A stretch of DNA of 64,000 nt, taken from NCBI GenBank assembly GCA_001557505.1, contig LSAX01000006.1, forward strand, positions 2,480,001 to 2,544,000, given 5' to 3'. This document shows, piece after piece, positions 1-12,798 of this stretch. Position numbers and translations under genes: made by a program. The DNA comes from Reticulascus tulasneorum. Its lineage: Eukaryota; Ascomycota; Sordariomycetes; Glomerellales; Reticulascaceae. The notes under the pieces were generated by a model. It saw only the letters and a program-made list of their open reading frames with translations, made no database searches and was not told the origin of the DNA. How positions within the stretch are numbered: position 1 is the first letter of the stretch; each line of letters begins with the position of its first letter.

Positions 1-780
1 TCTGATTCATCTGTCTGTGATTCTGTTGCTGGTTTCTCTTCGCAGCCTCCTTGGGTATTGTGGCGAAGCCATGAACGGTCCCAATCTTTAGATGCTGTCC
101 GGAGCTTAGTGGCAGTCTAGTAATGAGCCGTTATTGCAGGGAAGGATGTACCTTTCGTCCAGCTGAATACCTGTATCCCAGCACAGCAGGCGGCTTGATG
201 TTGATTCATTGTAAAGCACGCAACGTTAACTTGGAAGTCTTCAAGTAAAAAGGGATAAATTATTGAGATTGAGATGTTGAGAAGGTTTCGAAAAGTACGG
301 ACGGTAAAGTATGTCTAATTATATCATCGGAGATGGCCCTTGGGAATGCAGAAGTCCAAGAGATTTATCTGCAGCCTTGTACGGCGGAGGCCTCGGCTTT
401 TAGTAGTCTTGATCCGGATCATCAAATGCAATATTGCTAGGCAGTTCAGTTCTGCCCCAGTTCAGCCGTGAATCATGCCATCCAATAAAAACCCAACGGA
501 GATCCGACGACGGCAAGATGGTGGGTGTCGTGCCCAGCCTGCCTCGAAGTGTACCTAACGGGGAAACGATGTGCGACCCCCTCCTCCTTGTTCACTTTCA
601 AAACTGCATCAACGGCCACTCTGACGCAGCTGCTTTCGATTGTCGCTAACCTCACGTTGTTGACATAGATCGTCAGGAGACACGGCAATGCGTTCAGACA
701 ATGCTTACTGCTGAGCTCATTGCTCGCGCACGATTCCGGAGGATATTTCTGGAGTTCATAAATGCCTCTTGTATATGCCT
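1..780. other. Left edge, no gene recognised
   Basis: Only short, family-less open frames occur on both strands, such as 434-649. None has splice signals that would extend it into a recognisable protein. It may hold 3' flank of the gene at 781 and flank of something outside the window. Confidence 0.5.
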
Positions 781-1755
781 CTATCTGCTGTCAATCTTAC
801 CCAGCTCCTCGAGGCCTTGCAGAGCCTTGCGAGCCTCTGCCCAAGCTTTATCTCCATCGTACAATTGGCTCCTGAGATAAGCCCACGTAATCCGCTGCAC
901 TGACGCCAGCCGCTCTGGACTCTCATCCAAGGTCTCGGCTGCATCCCACCCACTAACGCCCCCAAACCCATGCTCCCCGCCCTTCACCATGAACGAGTCC
1001 TTCGGACTTGGAGAAAGGGTGTATGGATCTGCATGCCAATCTGCTCCACGTGTTGTCAGATGTGGGCTGACATCCTTGTCGCCCCAGACCACAAGCGCTG
1101 GCGCGCTCATCTCGCTGAAGTCGATGGCGTAGAAAGGGACCATCCCGCGACCAGACTCCGAGAGGTCTGACCCGCCGTTGCCGACGCCGCCAATTATGAC
1201 GCCGGCCTTGATGCGCCTGTCGGCCAGCTTCGATTTCGTCCCGTCGCGTGGGTCGGTATTTATCGCCCCAAGTAAAACACTGGCCGTCAATCCGCCCAGC
1301 GAGTGTCCCGCAACGACGACCCTATTCCTGTCGAGGCGGCCCTTGAGCAGGGGCACAGAAGCCTCGACTTCATCAAGTCGGTCAAGGATGCGTGTCATAT
1401 CGCCGGCGCGCGAATCTAGGAATAGCTCCCGGATGCTTTCGGCGTCCAATCCCAGATTGAGTGATTTGGAGCTTAGATGCGTTGGCTGGATGACTGCAAA
1501 ACCATGTCCAGCCCAAAATTCAACTATAGGGCCGTACCCTTCGAGTGAGGAGAGGTAGTTGCTCCTGCCGTGACCGTGGGAGAAGAGGATGATAGGAAGC
1601 GCATCACCTGTGACTGGTGCCGTCACGCGCAATTGTAGGTCGACCCTGCGGTCGGGGCTGGGCAGCACGACAGGGCTGAAAGAGAGAACTGGGGCAGGGT
1701 CACTGATGGGGATCTTTGCGGCGGCGCCGATGAGAGCATGATTGGGGAATTGCAT
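781..1755 (-). CDS. Alpha/beta hydrolase, chlorophyllase / PAF-acetylhydrolase-like
   Basis: Single uninterrupted frame of 324 residues starting at the ATG at 1755. The fold is shown by FSHGHG near residue 58 (oxyanion loop), the nucleophile elbow GHSLGG (Ser152), an acidic residue in VVWGDKD (about 226-228) and a late His in GGEHGFGG (His262), which together make a serine-hydrolase triad. There is no clear signal peptide, so the protein is probably cytosolic. Hydrolases of this type cleave ester bonds, but the substrate cannot be told from sequence; dienelactone hydrolase-like activity is also possible. It is followed downstream on the same strand by nothing close; the GMC gene upstream is also on the minus strand but 0.7 kb away, so linkage in function is unproven. 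Confidence 0.88.
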   Translation of the reverse strand: MQFPNHALIGAAAKIPISDPAPVLSFSPVVLPSPDRRVDLQLRVTAPVTGDALPIILFSHGHGRSNYLSSLEGYGPIVEFWAGHGFAVIQPTHLSSKSLNLGLDAESIRELFLDSRAGDMTRILDRLDEVEASVPLLKGRLDRNRVVVAGHSLGGLTASVLLGAINTDPRDGTKSKLADRRIKAGVIIGGVGNGGSDLSESGRGMVPFYAIDFSEMSAPALVVWGDKDVSPHLTTRGADWHADPYTLSPSPKDSFMVKGGEHGFGGVSGWDAAETLDESPERLASVQRITWAYLRSQLYDGDKAWAEARKALQGLEELGKIDSR

Positions 1756-2459
1756 GATGCTCGTGTTAGACAGAGACTACAAGCTCTTGGGTTATAAGGC
1801 GGAAGATGGTTGAGGGTGCTGGCAAACAAGCTTGCCAAAGGCGCATTAGAGGAGTAGGGCTCAGTTTATATAACATTCGTCGTTTCTTTAATCACGGGAG
1901 ACTGAGCGGTGAAGCTATATATTCAACATGGAGGCTCATTTTAAAGTTTGTCGGTTTCATTGATGTGCTACCTAATACTGATCCTGAGAATTGAATTGCC
2001 GGAGTTAAAGGTGACTTAAGGCCTTCTACCGGCTATGTCCGCCCGTCACCTAAAACCCGCCTTCTGGCTTACAATACCACGGATGAACGGACATCTTGAG
2101 ATGTTCCGAAAACCGCGCCCACAACACGGCCGAACAAGCGTTGTGTCGCTACTTGAACCTTGCCATTGCCAGGCCTTGTCATGATTTTCTGTTCATTCGG
2201 TTTGTCAATTAGCTTCGCGATAATTAGTCGCAGCTTTGGGTGTCTGCGGTTCAAGGTGTCCGGCAGCATGCATGTGAGTCAAGTTCCCTGTACGAGTCGG
2301 GCGTCGGTGAGGTTAACTCTAAACTCTTTTTCTTTAATTGCTTTCATATGTTGTCTCTGAGCTATCCGCCGCTTTTTCCTGATCCGTGGTTGAGCTACCA
2401 TTATGTTTCCAAATGAGCATCTGCCCCGCCGATCTGTCTGTCCTCTGTCCCGTACCCGT
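1756..2459. other. Intergenic, promoter of the hydrolase and 3' flank of the GMC gene
   Basis: No supported gene. Short open frames here have no family signature. The first few hundred bases left of 2460 are the expected 3' UTR of the minus-strand GMC gene, and the bases just above 1755 are the expected promoter of the hydrolase. Confidence 0.5.
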
Positions 2460-4940
<2,481 letters not shown>

Positions 4941-5568
4941 CTAGGCATCGAGATTACACTCTTCGTCCAGGATGAAATTACAAGATTCAGAGACAAGAGC
5001 ATGGTAGTAGCTGGTTAAGAGCTGAGCGTCTGGGATGATTCGCCACTGCATTATTTTCAAGAACCATAGCTCCAGTCGGTTTAGTTCCTTAACTGGAAGC
5101 CCGCCTATCCTAGCGTAGGATGCGTTGTCAAGGTAATGGTCCGAGAGACCCTTCGCGGCTATCATGGCTGCTGTTATCAAGAAACGGTGCATAGTCAGGG
5201 AGCTTAGGTCAAAACTGGGCTGCATGCTGGAAAGCATATCGACATAAGAAAGCATAGTTAATAATAGCGCCGGAGTAAGTTGCGCATGCTTGGCGATCCT
5301 CTTAAGGTATTCATGTATTGTTATTTGTGGAACTTTGCTAGTCTTCTCGGCATCTATGTCTTGTCTTTGGGGACGTTTCACACTGTAGAACATACCTTGA
5401 GTGGAAAAAGGTTAAAGTGGCAATTGGCTGATGGTCGTTCTTTACAGTACGTTGTTGAAGTGCTTCCGCAACAATATACACGATGGTTTTCAAACTGCAC
5501 AGACGATACTCGTGCGGCAGTGCCTGCAGATAGAAGGAATCGTATTCTCGGCGGTAATGATTACCCAT
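4941..5568 (-). CDS. PHO80-like cyclin (Pho85-type CDK regulatory subunit)
   Basis: Two exons, 5396-5568 and 4941-5337, with a 58-bp GT...AG intron, giving 189 residues. The first exon ends in the family pattern (VAEALQQ...KND...TFFHS) and the second continues with VPQITIHEYLKRIAKHA and the cyclin box, including SSLTMHRFLITAAMIAAKG, YARIGGLPVKELNRLELWFL and WRIIP. Proteins of this type bind a Pho85-like cyclin-dependent kinase and direct it in phosphate, carbon and cell-cycle signalling. The intron donor GTATGT itself contains an ATG that would open a shorter 150-residue frame; the splice reading restores the conserved N-terminal helix and is preferred. The start at 5568 is the best ATG in frame, but the frame stays open to 5937, so a longer N-terminus is possible. 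Confidence 0.82.
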
Positions 5569-6617
5569 TGCTATTTGTAGGGAAGAACAACGCCAAGACT
5601 CTCGTATATGCTCAGGTGGCTTATGCTGCGTATGTCCATGAAAACACGCGGTGGCAGTCAACTTCGAGACGGAAGTTTGACTTATAATGTTGCTTGGTCT
5701 TCCGAATGCCAGTGGTGATGGTGCTAAAGCTTTCCTGTCTCTTCCCGGGCTTTCACGAGCCGTGCTTTCGATGCCACCGAAGGCCACGCACACAATTCCG
5801 AAAATCCGGAGACAGATGCAGTCTTGCTGCGGGCAAAGACCACGTCTACCTCGATATTGTAAGAATCGAGCCAAACTGGAGGGTAGTTTTCGCCGAGTGA
5901 CAAATAGTGGTGGAGACGGCATGGTTGCTGTTGGCAAACTATCCGTATTTTACCATCCGCGAGTCAATTTCGCAACTGTATCATGGGCATTCCTGCTTAG
6001 TCTCGGCAAGATCGTGAGCTCGGTTCAAAGAGGAGATGGGTACGGTCTTGACTATAAGGCAAGTAGTTTGGTAATCCGCTTCGCAGCCAAGTATAGAGGA
6101 GTTGCACAATAGGTGAGTGTCATAGCCAGGTTGTGATTCGTCGCCGGACCCATCTGCATGCTAGCCATAAATGCTCTCGAGTAGTGACCTTGCTAATTAA
6201 TTCGTGTAAAATATCGTAGGTGGTCTTGAATCTATAGGCTTCTTGGGGGGCACAAGTGACAAAAAAATCAAGGCGTCCGTCCATAGCGAGATCCACACAC
6301 TAGCACGTGGATGGGGAGCATGTCAGTCCCAATTTCTGATTGGCTGTAGATTTCGTACATTTCTTTTTGGCTGTGACCATTGACGAGGCCCATGGTCCTC
6401 CTTCCACATGGACCGACTTTCTGCACCAAACCCTTTGTTTTCGTAAGGTTATGTTGGGAGCCGCAAGCCCGACGGACCGCCAATCAACTAGTCGCTACTG
6501 TCCTCAACCCTTAACATAGACCAGTAGTGGGAAAGCTTTTTGTTCTCTGCCTTCGTCTGAACGGCGGTTTGTAGCGAAGCCCCAGCCAGGCGTGACACAC
6601 CCCAACTCGTTGTCCGG
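5569..6617. other. Divergent intergenic region between cyclin and bZIP genes
   Basis: Acts as the shared upstream region of the minus-strand cyclin and the plus-strand bZIP gene. The 141-codon plus-strand frame at 5687-6112 overlaps the open upstream extension of the cyclin frame and shows no family signature, so I leave it out. Confidence 0.45.
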
Positions 6618-7560
6618 ATGCCCAGAAAAGTAGGCCTCTCTTCGCCCTTCATCAAACTCACAGCTGCCGACATAATTGTCTAACTTTGGGCATGGACCGC
6701 AGATAAAGACCCCCGCATCCGCAATCCAAAATCGCGAGAATCAGCGGCTCTCGAGGGCCCGCCGTAGAGACTTCATTGAGGACCTTCAGAGGCGGCTCCA
6801 CAAATATGAGTCTCAAGGCGTCGAAGCCAACCTAGATATGCAACGGGCAGCGAGGTCCGTTGCCCTCGAAAACTTGCATCTCCGAAGTCTGCTGGCGCTT
6901 CATCACGTCTCGCAAACTGAGATTCATGCGCACCTTTCCGGACTTCACGTCTCCGAGGCTTGCGCTGGGTCCAAAGCACAAAGGGATCCCGGTGCAGTCT
7001 TGCCATGTAACTCCCAGCCGACTGGGGTGGGCGGCCTTGCATCGAAGACGGCGACTGCTAGACTTAGGCAGGCATTGACTGCGACAATCGATCATGTTCC
7101 CTCGCCACCGTCATCGACCTTGTCGAGTTTGCATTTCTTTCCAACAGGGCACACCCCATCGGATCCGATATCACCCGCAAGCTTGCTCGACTCGAGTGTG
7201 GGTGATTGCGTAAGGGACGATCCTTCATCGCAGCTCGAGCAGGAGCAACCCCAAAACCTTTGGCACTCTCTTGAAGATGAGCGCGCATCGTTCCTCACCA
7301 ACGACCTGCCAGGTGAGGATGCACCGTCAGGTATACTCCCGCCAGTATCTGACTGTTACTGCCCTCCCGACTCCCCAGCTCCAAAACTGGCTCATACCTC
7401 GATTTCAGAGATATCCTGCGAAGCTGCGGCTGGTATCCTTACCGAGCTTCAGGGCTACTCGGATCCGGCTCAGACCCGTTCCGACTTGGGATGTATTGGG
7501 ATGAGCGCCTGCCATGTTAGAAACACTAAGCTGTTTCAGTTGATGGATGAGATAGAATGA
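6618..7560 (+). CDS. bZIP transcription factor
   Basis: The exon at 6703-7560 encodes a basic region of the fungal NRENQRLSRARR type with the invariant Asn-x7-Arg spacing, followed by a short zipper with the AARSV..EN..LRSLL pattern. The remaining 200 residues are low in recognisable structure (Ser/Pro-rich). The frame is closed by a TAA at 6673 just upstream and has no ATG before the basic region, so an upstream exon is required. A tiny exon at 6618-6629 (ATG, MPRK) followed by a 73-bp intron with an ideal CTAAC branch site and CAG acceptor at 6702 gives a 289-residue protein. The donor (GTAGGC) is not ideal, so the first exon is tentative. It sits 0.9 kb from an arsenate reductase/ACR3 pair, which makes it a candidate regulator of arsenic resistance, as ARR1 is in yeast; its basic region is not the classic Yap type. 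Confidence 0.72.
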
Positions 7561-8447
7561 GACTCTCACGGAAAGCTTGCAGGCAGCAAAGTAACAACCC
7601 TCATCTAGCTTGGGCTTCGTCGGATCAAAAAACAACCTCAGTACTCGGCAGCACTATGGTCCTTTTTGAGGAATGTCGGCCATGAACGCACAGAATGCGT
7701 CTCACAGTTTGTCGTTTCCTTTGCGGATGACGCAAGCAAAAGTCGATGTCTTTGACGCGATCGTCATCTTCAACGCATATGGTAGCAGAGAATTGTTGGA
7801 AACCAGTACCTTAGTCAACCCAGCATGAGAAGCTCGTGCCATGGATCTTGAAAGAGAGCTAGAGCAGCCTGATCAAACTGACCAAGAGGGGGGCTGCATA
7901 CGTGACTGTGAACTGCGGATCTTTCCGACCTTCAAGACCTCGCAGAACTAGCCACTTTTGATTTTGAACGGGGTCGTTTTGGAGACTGGCTTCGTAACCA
8001 TGTCTGTCACTGCGAATAATAGTCGCTTTATGGCAATGTTGGATGAGGCGAGTGTGCCTTCTAGTAATAGTGCCACTCAATGAGATTCAAGCAAGAACCA
8101 AGACTGCAACAATGCTAACATGGCAAGATCGCAAGGAGGTGACAAATCAGAGTATGTTAATGCCTCGCAGCAAGGATCTAAAGTATCATCGCTGCGACCG
8201 AGATATGCTTGCAGATTTAAAAAAGACAATTTCGTTCCCGGCACCAATGTCTGGCGAATGTGACATTGACAATATCGAATGAATACTGCCTGGAAGACTG
8301 GCGAGGTGCGAGATCGTACCATTGGCAGCTTCCCAATTGCCGGATTCAAGAGCACATGCAGCCCTGGGTCGCGGAAGGATCCAATCAAATGGATACGCTT
8401 CAGAGGATTGCTGGGCTGCTTTACTGACCCTTCCGTGCCCAATGAAT
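7561..8447. other. Convergent intergenic region, 3' flanks only
   Basis: Lies between the 3' ends of the bZIP gene and the arsenate reductase gene. Small open frames (for example 8043-8282) have no recognisable family. Nothing else seen. Confidence 0.5.
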
Positions 8448-9078
8448 TTACTTCCCAGCCCAAGCTGATGGATCATATCCATCTACATGATTCACATATT
8501 CAGCACCGCCAGCCACCCATCCTTGAATTCCCTCCAGCAGCACCAGGCTCTGCATTACGAGGTCTCCCCGGTCCACAATATGATCGCTGAACCACCCGGC
8601 CGCACGAGTGCCGCGGCCCCGAGACGACGCTACATGGAAGAAATAGTTAGATATTTAATACACCTCTACTAACAAAAGCTTACCGAATGCGCCTGACATG
8701 TGAATCGGGGGGTTATCTTACAGCAGTACCAGATTACCTTACGGATCTCTGCGGACTTGAAGAGGTCGTACACCGACGGGATAGTTGGGTACAAACTTTG
8801 TGCTGGTAAGTTGATAGAGCCGCGAATAGTGCCGCCCTAAAAAGCGAGGAAGAGGTTAGTTGTTTTGCTGCCGGCAAGCAACTGGAGCCCGAAGCCTCGT
8901 TACGCACCTCAAAGTCAGTCCGTCGCAAGTCGACGAGCACGAAATCTTTGCTCGCACCCAGGCTTTTCTCAACCATCTCCAGGACCGCCTCGCGGCTTAT
9001 AGACCCCGGCTGCTTATTCCTGGGAGCAGGATAGGCACTATACCAAGGAGGGATACTCTGCGGCGTAGCAGTAGCCAT
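8448..9078 (-). CDS. Rhodanese-type arsenate reductase (Acr2/Arr2-like)
   Basis: Three exons: 8908-9078, 8722-8836 and 8448-8629, introns 71 and 92 bp, giving 155 residues. The rhodanese/CDC25-like fold is shown by FVLVDLRRTDFEGGTIRGS, LPAQSLYPTIP and VIWYC. The active-site loop spans residues Cys95 to Arg101 (YCSSSRGRG) and fits the C-x5-R signature of Acr2-type arsenate reductases rather than the shorter loop of plain sulfurtransferases. Such enzymes reduce arsenate to arsenite using glutathione/glutaredoxin in the cytosol. The gene is divergent from an ACR3 arsenite permease, which strongly supports this role. A CDC25-like phosphatase or sulfurtransferase activity is the alternative. Confidence 0.88.
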
Positions 9079-9709
9079 TCTTGGATAAAAAAAAGGGAGA
9101 TTTGATTCGTCGAATTGGCCGGGAGATGATATGATTCCGGATAGAAAAGCAAAAGTGGACTCGAGAAGCTCCTGAGGAGTGTGGGCAAATTGCGGTTCGT
9201 TGGGGAAGAAAGCGTCTGTGAGCGGATTTATAGCCACGAGAACTGGCAATGGACCGGCACAAGCGCTACATCTCGTGGTACTGCCCGACTTCTCCGTCTA
9301 TCTAGCCGGTTAGCGTCAAATGTGCCAGCCTGTCAGCGAAGCGCCAACATAAACTAAGGCATGTGAGCAGTCCTGCGCAACATGCACTCTGGGCGTTCCG
9401 TGTCCCCCGCTCTGCAATTCCAGGATTCTGTCAGGCCCCGGATGTGATTGGGCAGATCTCGTTCGCCATGGCTTTTCATGGCCACTTACCCAAGAGACGA
9501 ACTTCGAGCGCGTTATACAGGTTTTCACTTACATTTCTCGGATTTTCGCGCATATCCCACAATCTTTTGTCGATTCACTCTTTCCTCTTCGGGTCATAAA
9601 TAGTCATGGTTTCTCCACCGAATCCCTCGATTTGACAGTTCACTCAACCACGCAGCCACCACCACAGTCACAAAGCCAGAAGCTAAGAAAGCTCAGTATC
9701 AACCCAAGC
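9079..9709. promoter_or_regulatory. Shared divergent promoter of arsenate reductase and ACR3
   Basis: A 631-bp region separates the two start codons, so both genes can be driven from common control sites. A TATA-like CATAAATA lies near 9594-9601, about 110 bp before the ACR3 ATG. I did not find a clear Yap-type palindrome by eye. Confidence 0.6.
9606..9635 (+). promoter_or_regulatory. Candidate upstream ORF in the ACR3 leader
   Basis: An ATG at 9606 opens a nine-codon frame that stops at the TGA ending at 9635, 74 bp before the proposed ACR3 start. If the transcript begins upstream of it, this uORF could temper ACR3 translation. The transcript start is unknown. Confidence 0.35.
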
Positions 9710-11081
9710 ATGATCACCGAATCAAAACCCGAGTATGGATTGTCAGCATCTACTCATGGCTCGCGCTTCGACGCAGCGCAAATCAACTCTACAACTGCGA
9801 TGGATATAGAGAATCAGACCACCGAGAGCGCTCAGCATCAGTCCGACATTTCGGCTTTCAAGGCTTTGGGTGTTCTTGATCGCTTTCTGGCCATCTGGAT
9901 CTTGCTTGCTATGATTATCGGTATCATCTTGGGCAACTTCGTCCCAGAGACTGGCCCGGCCTTGCAGAAGGGAAAGTTCGTTGGCGTGTCAGTGCCTATT
10001 GGTGCGTATTTGTTCCGATCTTTCGATCCCTCACAGACCGTCCTTACTGACGATGCCGTGAAGCTGTCGGCTTGCTCGTAATGATGTATCCCATTCTGTG
10101 CAAAGTGCGTTATGAATCACTTCACGACCTGCTGTCCCATCGCGCGATATGGAAGCAGATATGTTTCAGCATATTCGTCAACTGGATAGTTGCTCCGCTC
10201 CTTATGGTGAGTGCATTACAGCCCCCGCGGAATTCAGCCTCGGATTCCCATGTCTCAAATTAACATGATAAATGCATAGCTTGCCCTCGCTTGGGCATTT
10301 CTTCCCGATAAGAGCGACTTACGTACCGGCCTTATCCTTGTAGGACTTGGTCGATGCATTGCAATGGTCAGTCTCCTTCCTAATGCTCCTTGAAGTCAGG
10401 TGGTTTACCATCTAACCCATATTTTAGGTCCTTATTTGGAACGGCCTTGCCGGCGGCGACAGCGAATACTGCGCAATTCTCGTTGCCATAAACTCTCTCC
10501 TACAGATGGGTTTGTTTGCCCCGCTCGCCATTCTGTTCATCCGAGTGATCAGCCGCGACACAGAGACGCTAGATATCTCATACGAAGTGGTTGCCACTAG
10601 CGTTGCTGTCTTTCTAGGCATTCCGTTAGCAGCAGCGATCATTACGCGCTTGGCGCTACGCGCTGCAGCCGGCGCTGTCTGGTACGACCGTGTTTTCCTC
10701 CGATTTGCGTCGCCTTGGTCCCTTATCGGTTTGCTTTACACCATCCTCGCTCTGTTTGCATCTCAGGGCCGCCAAGTGGTGCATCAGATTGTGTCGGTTG
10801 TTCGTGTTGCCGCACCGCTACTGGTATACTTCGTCGCGATATTCTTTATTACCCTGTGGGTAACTCGATCACTCGGGTTCAACTACTCTCTCTGTGCTAC
10901 GCAGAGCTTCACAGCCGCGAGCAACAACTTCGAACTTTCAATAGCTGTGGCTGTCGCCACGTTCGGTCCCCAGAGCAATCAAGCTCTTGCCGCCACCGTA
11001 GGCCCACTAATCGAAGTGCCAGTCCTTCTTGGATTGGTGTACGTAGTCCGCTGGATGGCAAACAGGTGGACTTGGAAATAA
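9710..11081 (+). CDS. ACR3: ACR3-family arsenite efflux permease
   Basis: Four exons: 9710-10001, 10064-10206, 10280-10366 and 10428-11081, giving 391 residues, the usual ACR3 length. The start is the first ATG in frame; a longer frame begins only with TTG. The protein has about ten hydrophobic segments, from LDRFLAIWILLAMIIG to the C-terminal VPVLLGLVYVVRW. ACR3 hallmarks are LLVMMYPILCKVRYE, GLGRCIAMVLIWN (Cys171, the conserved thiolate of the transport path) and the late ASNNFELSIAVA motif. ACR3 exports arsenite (and in some fungi antimonite) across the plasma membrane by proton antiport. The divergent arsenate reductase supplies its substrate. The first 60 residues are polar and low in conservation, as is common for the cytosolic N-terminus. 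Confidence 0.95.
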
Positions 11082-11801
11082 TAGTTGGGCTGTACAAACC
11101 TAAGCTTATGAGGACTACGGTTAGGGTCAGCTTGGGTGCGGAGCGAGGTGCACACGGACTGGGGCTATTTTAGTCTTGTACTTCCATTTGGTATCTTCTT
11201 CTGAAAGGGCTAGTTGAACCAGCCATGGGTTCTGCATGGAGTGTGATACACTTGGCAACATAGAGATAATGCTAGCTGCTACCTTACAAAGGGGTATCGA
11301 GTATCCCATCTGAGCTGCCGCCTGTAGCTGACGCCTCTGGCGGACAGAAGACCGAGGGAGCAGAAAATATGTTAAGTAGAAAATACCACACTAGTGGAGA
11401 TTCTTCCTCGGACTCACTAGGGACTATGAAAAAACATGCAATGACAGATGAAAATCCGAGTCTCTATTAATTATGGAAGCTGTGGTTCAGGTGTCGCCTC
11501 GGTCCATAGGTGCACTTTCAAATGGCTGATTCAAGTCACAAGATACCACCAAAGTCGCTTGCCTAAAAGAGGGAGAAAGCAATGACCTCAAGAGTAATCT
11601 GCGCGAAATCAGTTTCACTAGTTTCAAGAGGAAGCATTATTATCACCAAGCCATACGATTCAAATTTCTAGCTCAAGCACCAATATGGACAAAAGAATTG
11701 AATGCTTCTGGCTTTAGTATCGACAGTCTTACCTCTCTTCTCCGCACCATTCAACGCCCCACTTACGGCAATGTTTCCCAAGGACGCATGTTAGAGCCTT
11801 T
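11082..11801. other. Convergent intergenic region
   Basis: 3' flanks of ACR3 and of the unknown gene at 11802. No supported gene; overlapping minus-strand frames are shadows. Confidence 0.5.
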
Positions 11802-12798
11802 TTAGTTCCAGTCGATGATTGACGAGTATGTTTTCTCAAAGTCCGAGCCGTCACGCTTAACCTTGGCGGTAGTCGAGTTACCGGGCAGTTGGAAACAATC
11901 AGTGGTAAAACCTTCGGTACAAATAGGCATAACATGACGTGTCTCCATGTTGCAATAAAGACCCTCAACAGTAGAGACGAAATCGGGGCCATGTGAGGTC
12001 TCGCTTTCGCACAGCTCAAACGTCTTGTGAGTAGGTTCCGAGCTGACAACGAGGCGTGAATCAAGTTTGATTGTACGTCTGGTTTTACCTGTGTCACGTT
12101 TCTTGAAGATTTGTTCGCCGGCGTTGTTGGTTCGCCAGGCGCGGAATTCGGGGAAGCCACAGTACGCCGTCTTGTCTCGAGAATAGGCGTTCTTGGTGCT
12201 GAAAGATGGAAAATGAATACTAAGGGTGCCAGCCTTGAGACCATTGCTGTGGTCACCATCGATCCAAGTGCATCTAGGCTTGCTACAAGAGGAGAGATTA
12301 ATAAACGGGTTACATGTGAATCCACTCCCGCGATGCATAATATCTGAAATGAACGGGCAGAGTAAATACTCACTTCTGGCCATTGTCCACAAAGACATTG
12401 CTGTAGTACCAATCAAGGCCGCACTGGTATCCCCAATCACCAACCCAGCCCAGGCTCTGGCCATCGGTCCAAGTTGAAGTGATATATGGAATACAGATGG
12501 CGTCATTGGATGCATAAATCGTTGCATAAGCAGCCTGCTGGTTGCGGACCTGGTCGATTCCGAAGTCTTTGAAGCTACCGGAACCAATCCAGCCACCCCC
12601 GCTGCTACCCAGGAGACCCTCATTCTGGTTATGGATTTTAATGGTGTTGATACTTCCATCGGCACCAGAAAGGCCATTTCCGTTCAGTGCAGCAGAGATG
12701 CGGACATTGGACCTGCTGCTACTGGCACCGCCGAAGAGACTGGCCATGAACTGGTAGATGGCGATAGTATCACCAACGAGACCAACGACACCGGACAT
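11802..12798 (-). CDS. Conserved-looking protein of unknown function, Gly/Ser-rich N-terminus
   Basis: Two exons, 12374-12798 and 11802-12282, with a 91-bp GT...AG intron, giving 301 residues. The start at 12798 (MSGVVGLVGDT) follows a leader of about 165 bp below a TATA-like GATAAATAGC at 12963-12972. No family is recognised. The first 30 residues are mildly hydrophobic but do not form a clean signal peptide. The middle carries aromatic residues and several cysteines (CIPY, YQCGLDWYY, RCTWIDGD, YCGFPEF), suggesting a disulfide-bonded or lectin-like fold. Near the C-terminus are CESE, YCNM, ICTEG and DCF, so cysteines are spread through the whole protein. Exon joining is well supported because both sides keep this pattern in frame. 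Function is unknown. Confidence 0.72.

Noticed and set aside
5687..6112. 141-codon plus-strand frame
   Set aside because: No family signature; it lies antisense to the upstream extension of the cyclin frame and is probably chance.
8077..8463. Minus-strand frame of 128 codons
   Set aside because: It overlaps the last exon of the arsenate reductase in another frame; the spliced reading explains the DNA better.
9632..9709. Longer N-terminus of ACR3
   Set aside because: The extension begins with TTG, not ATG; the first ATG in frame is 9710.
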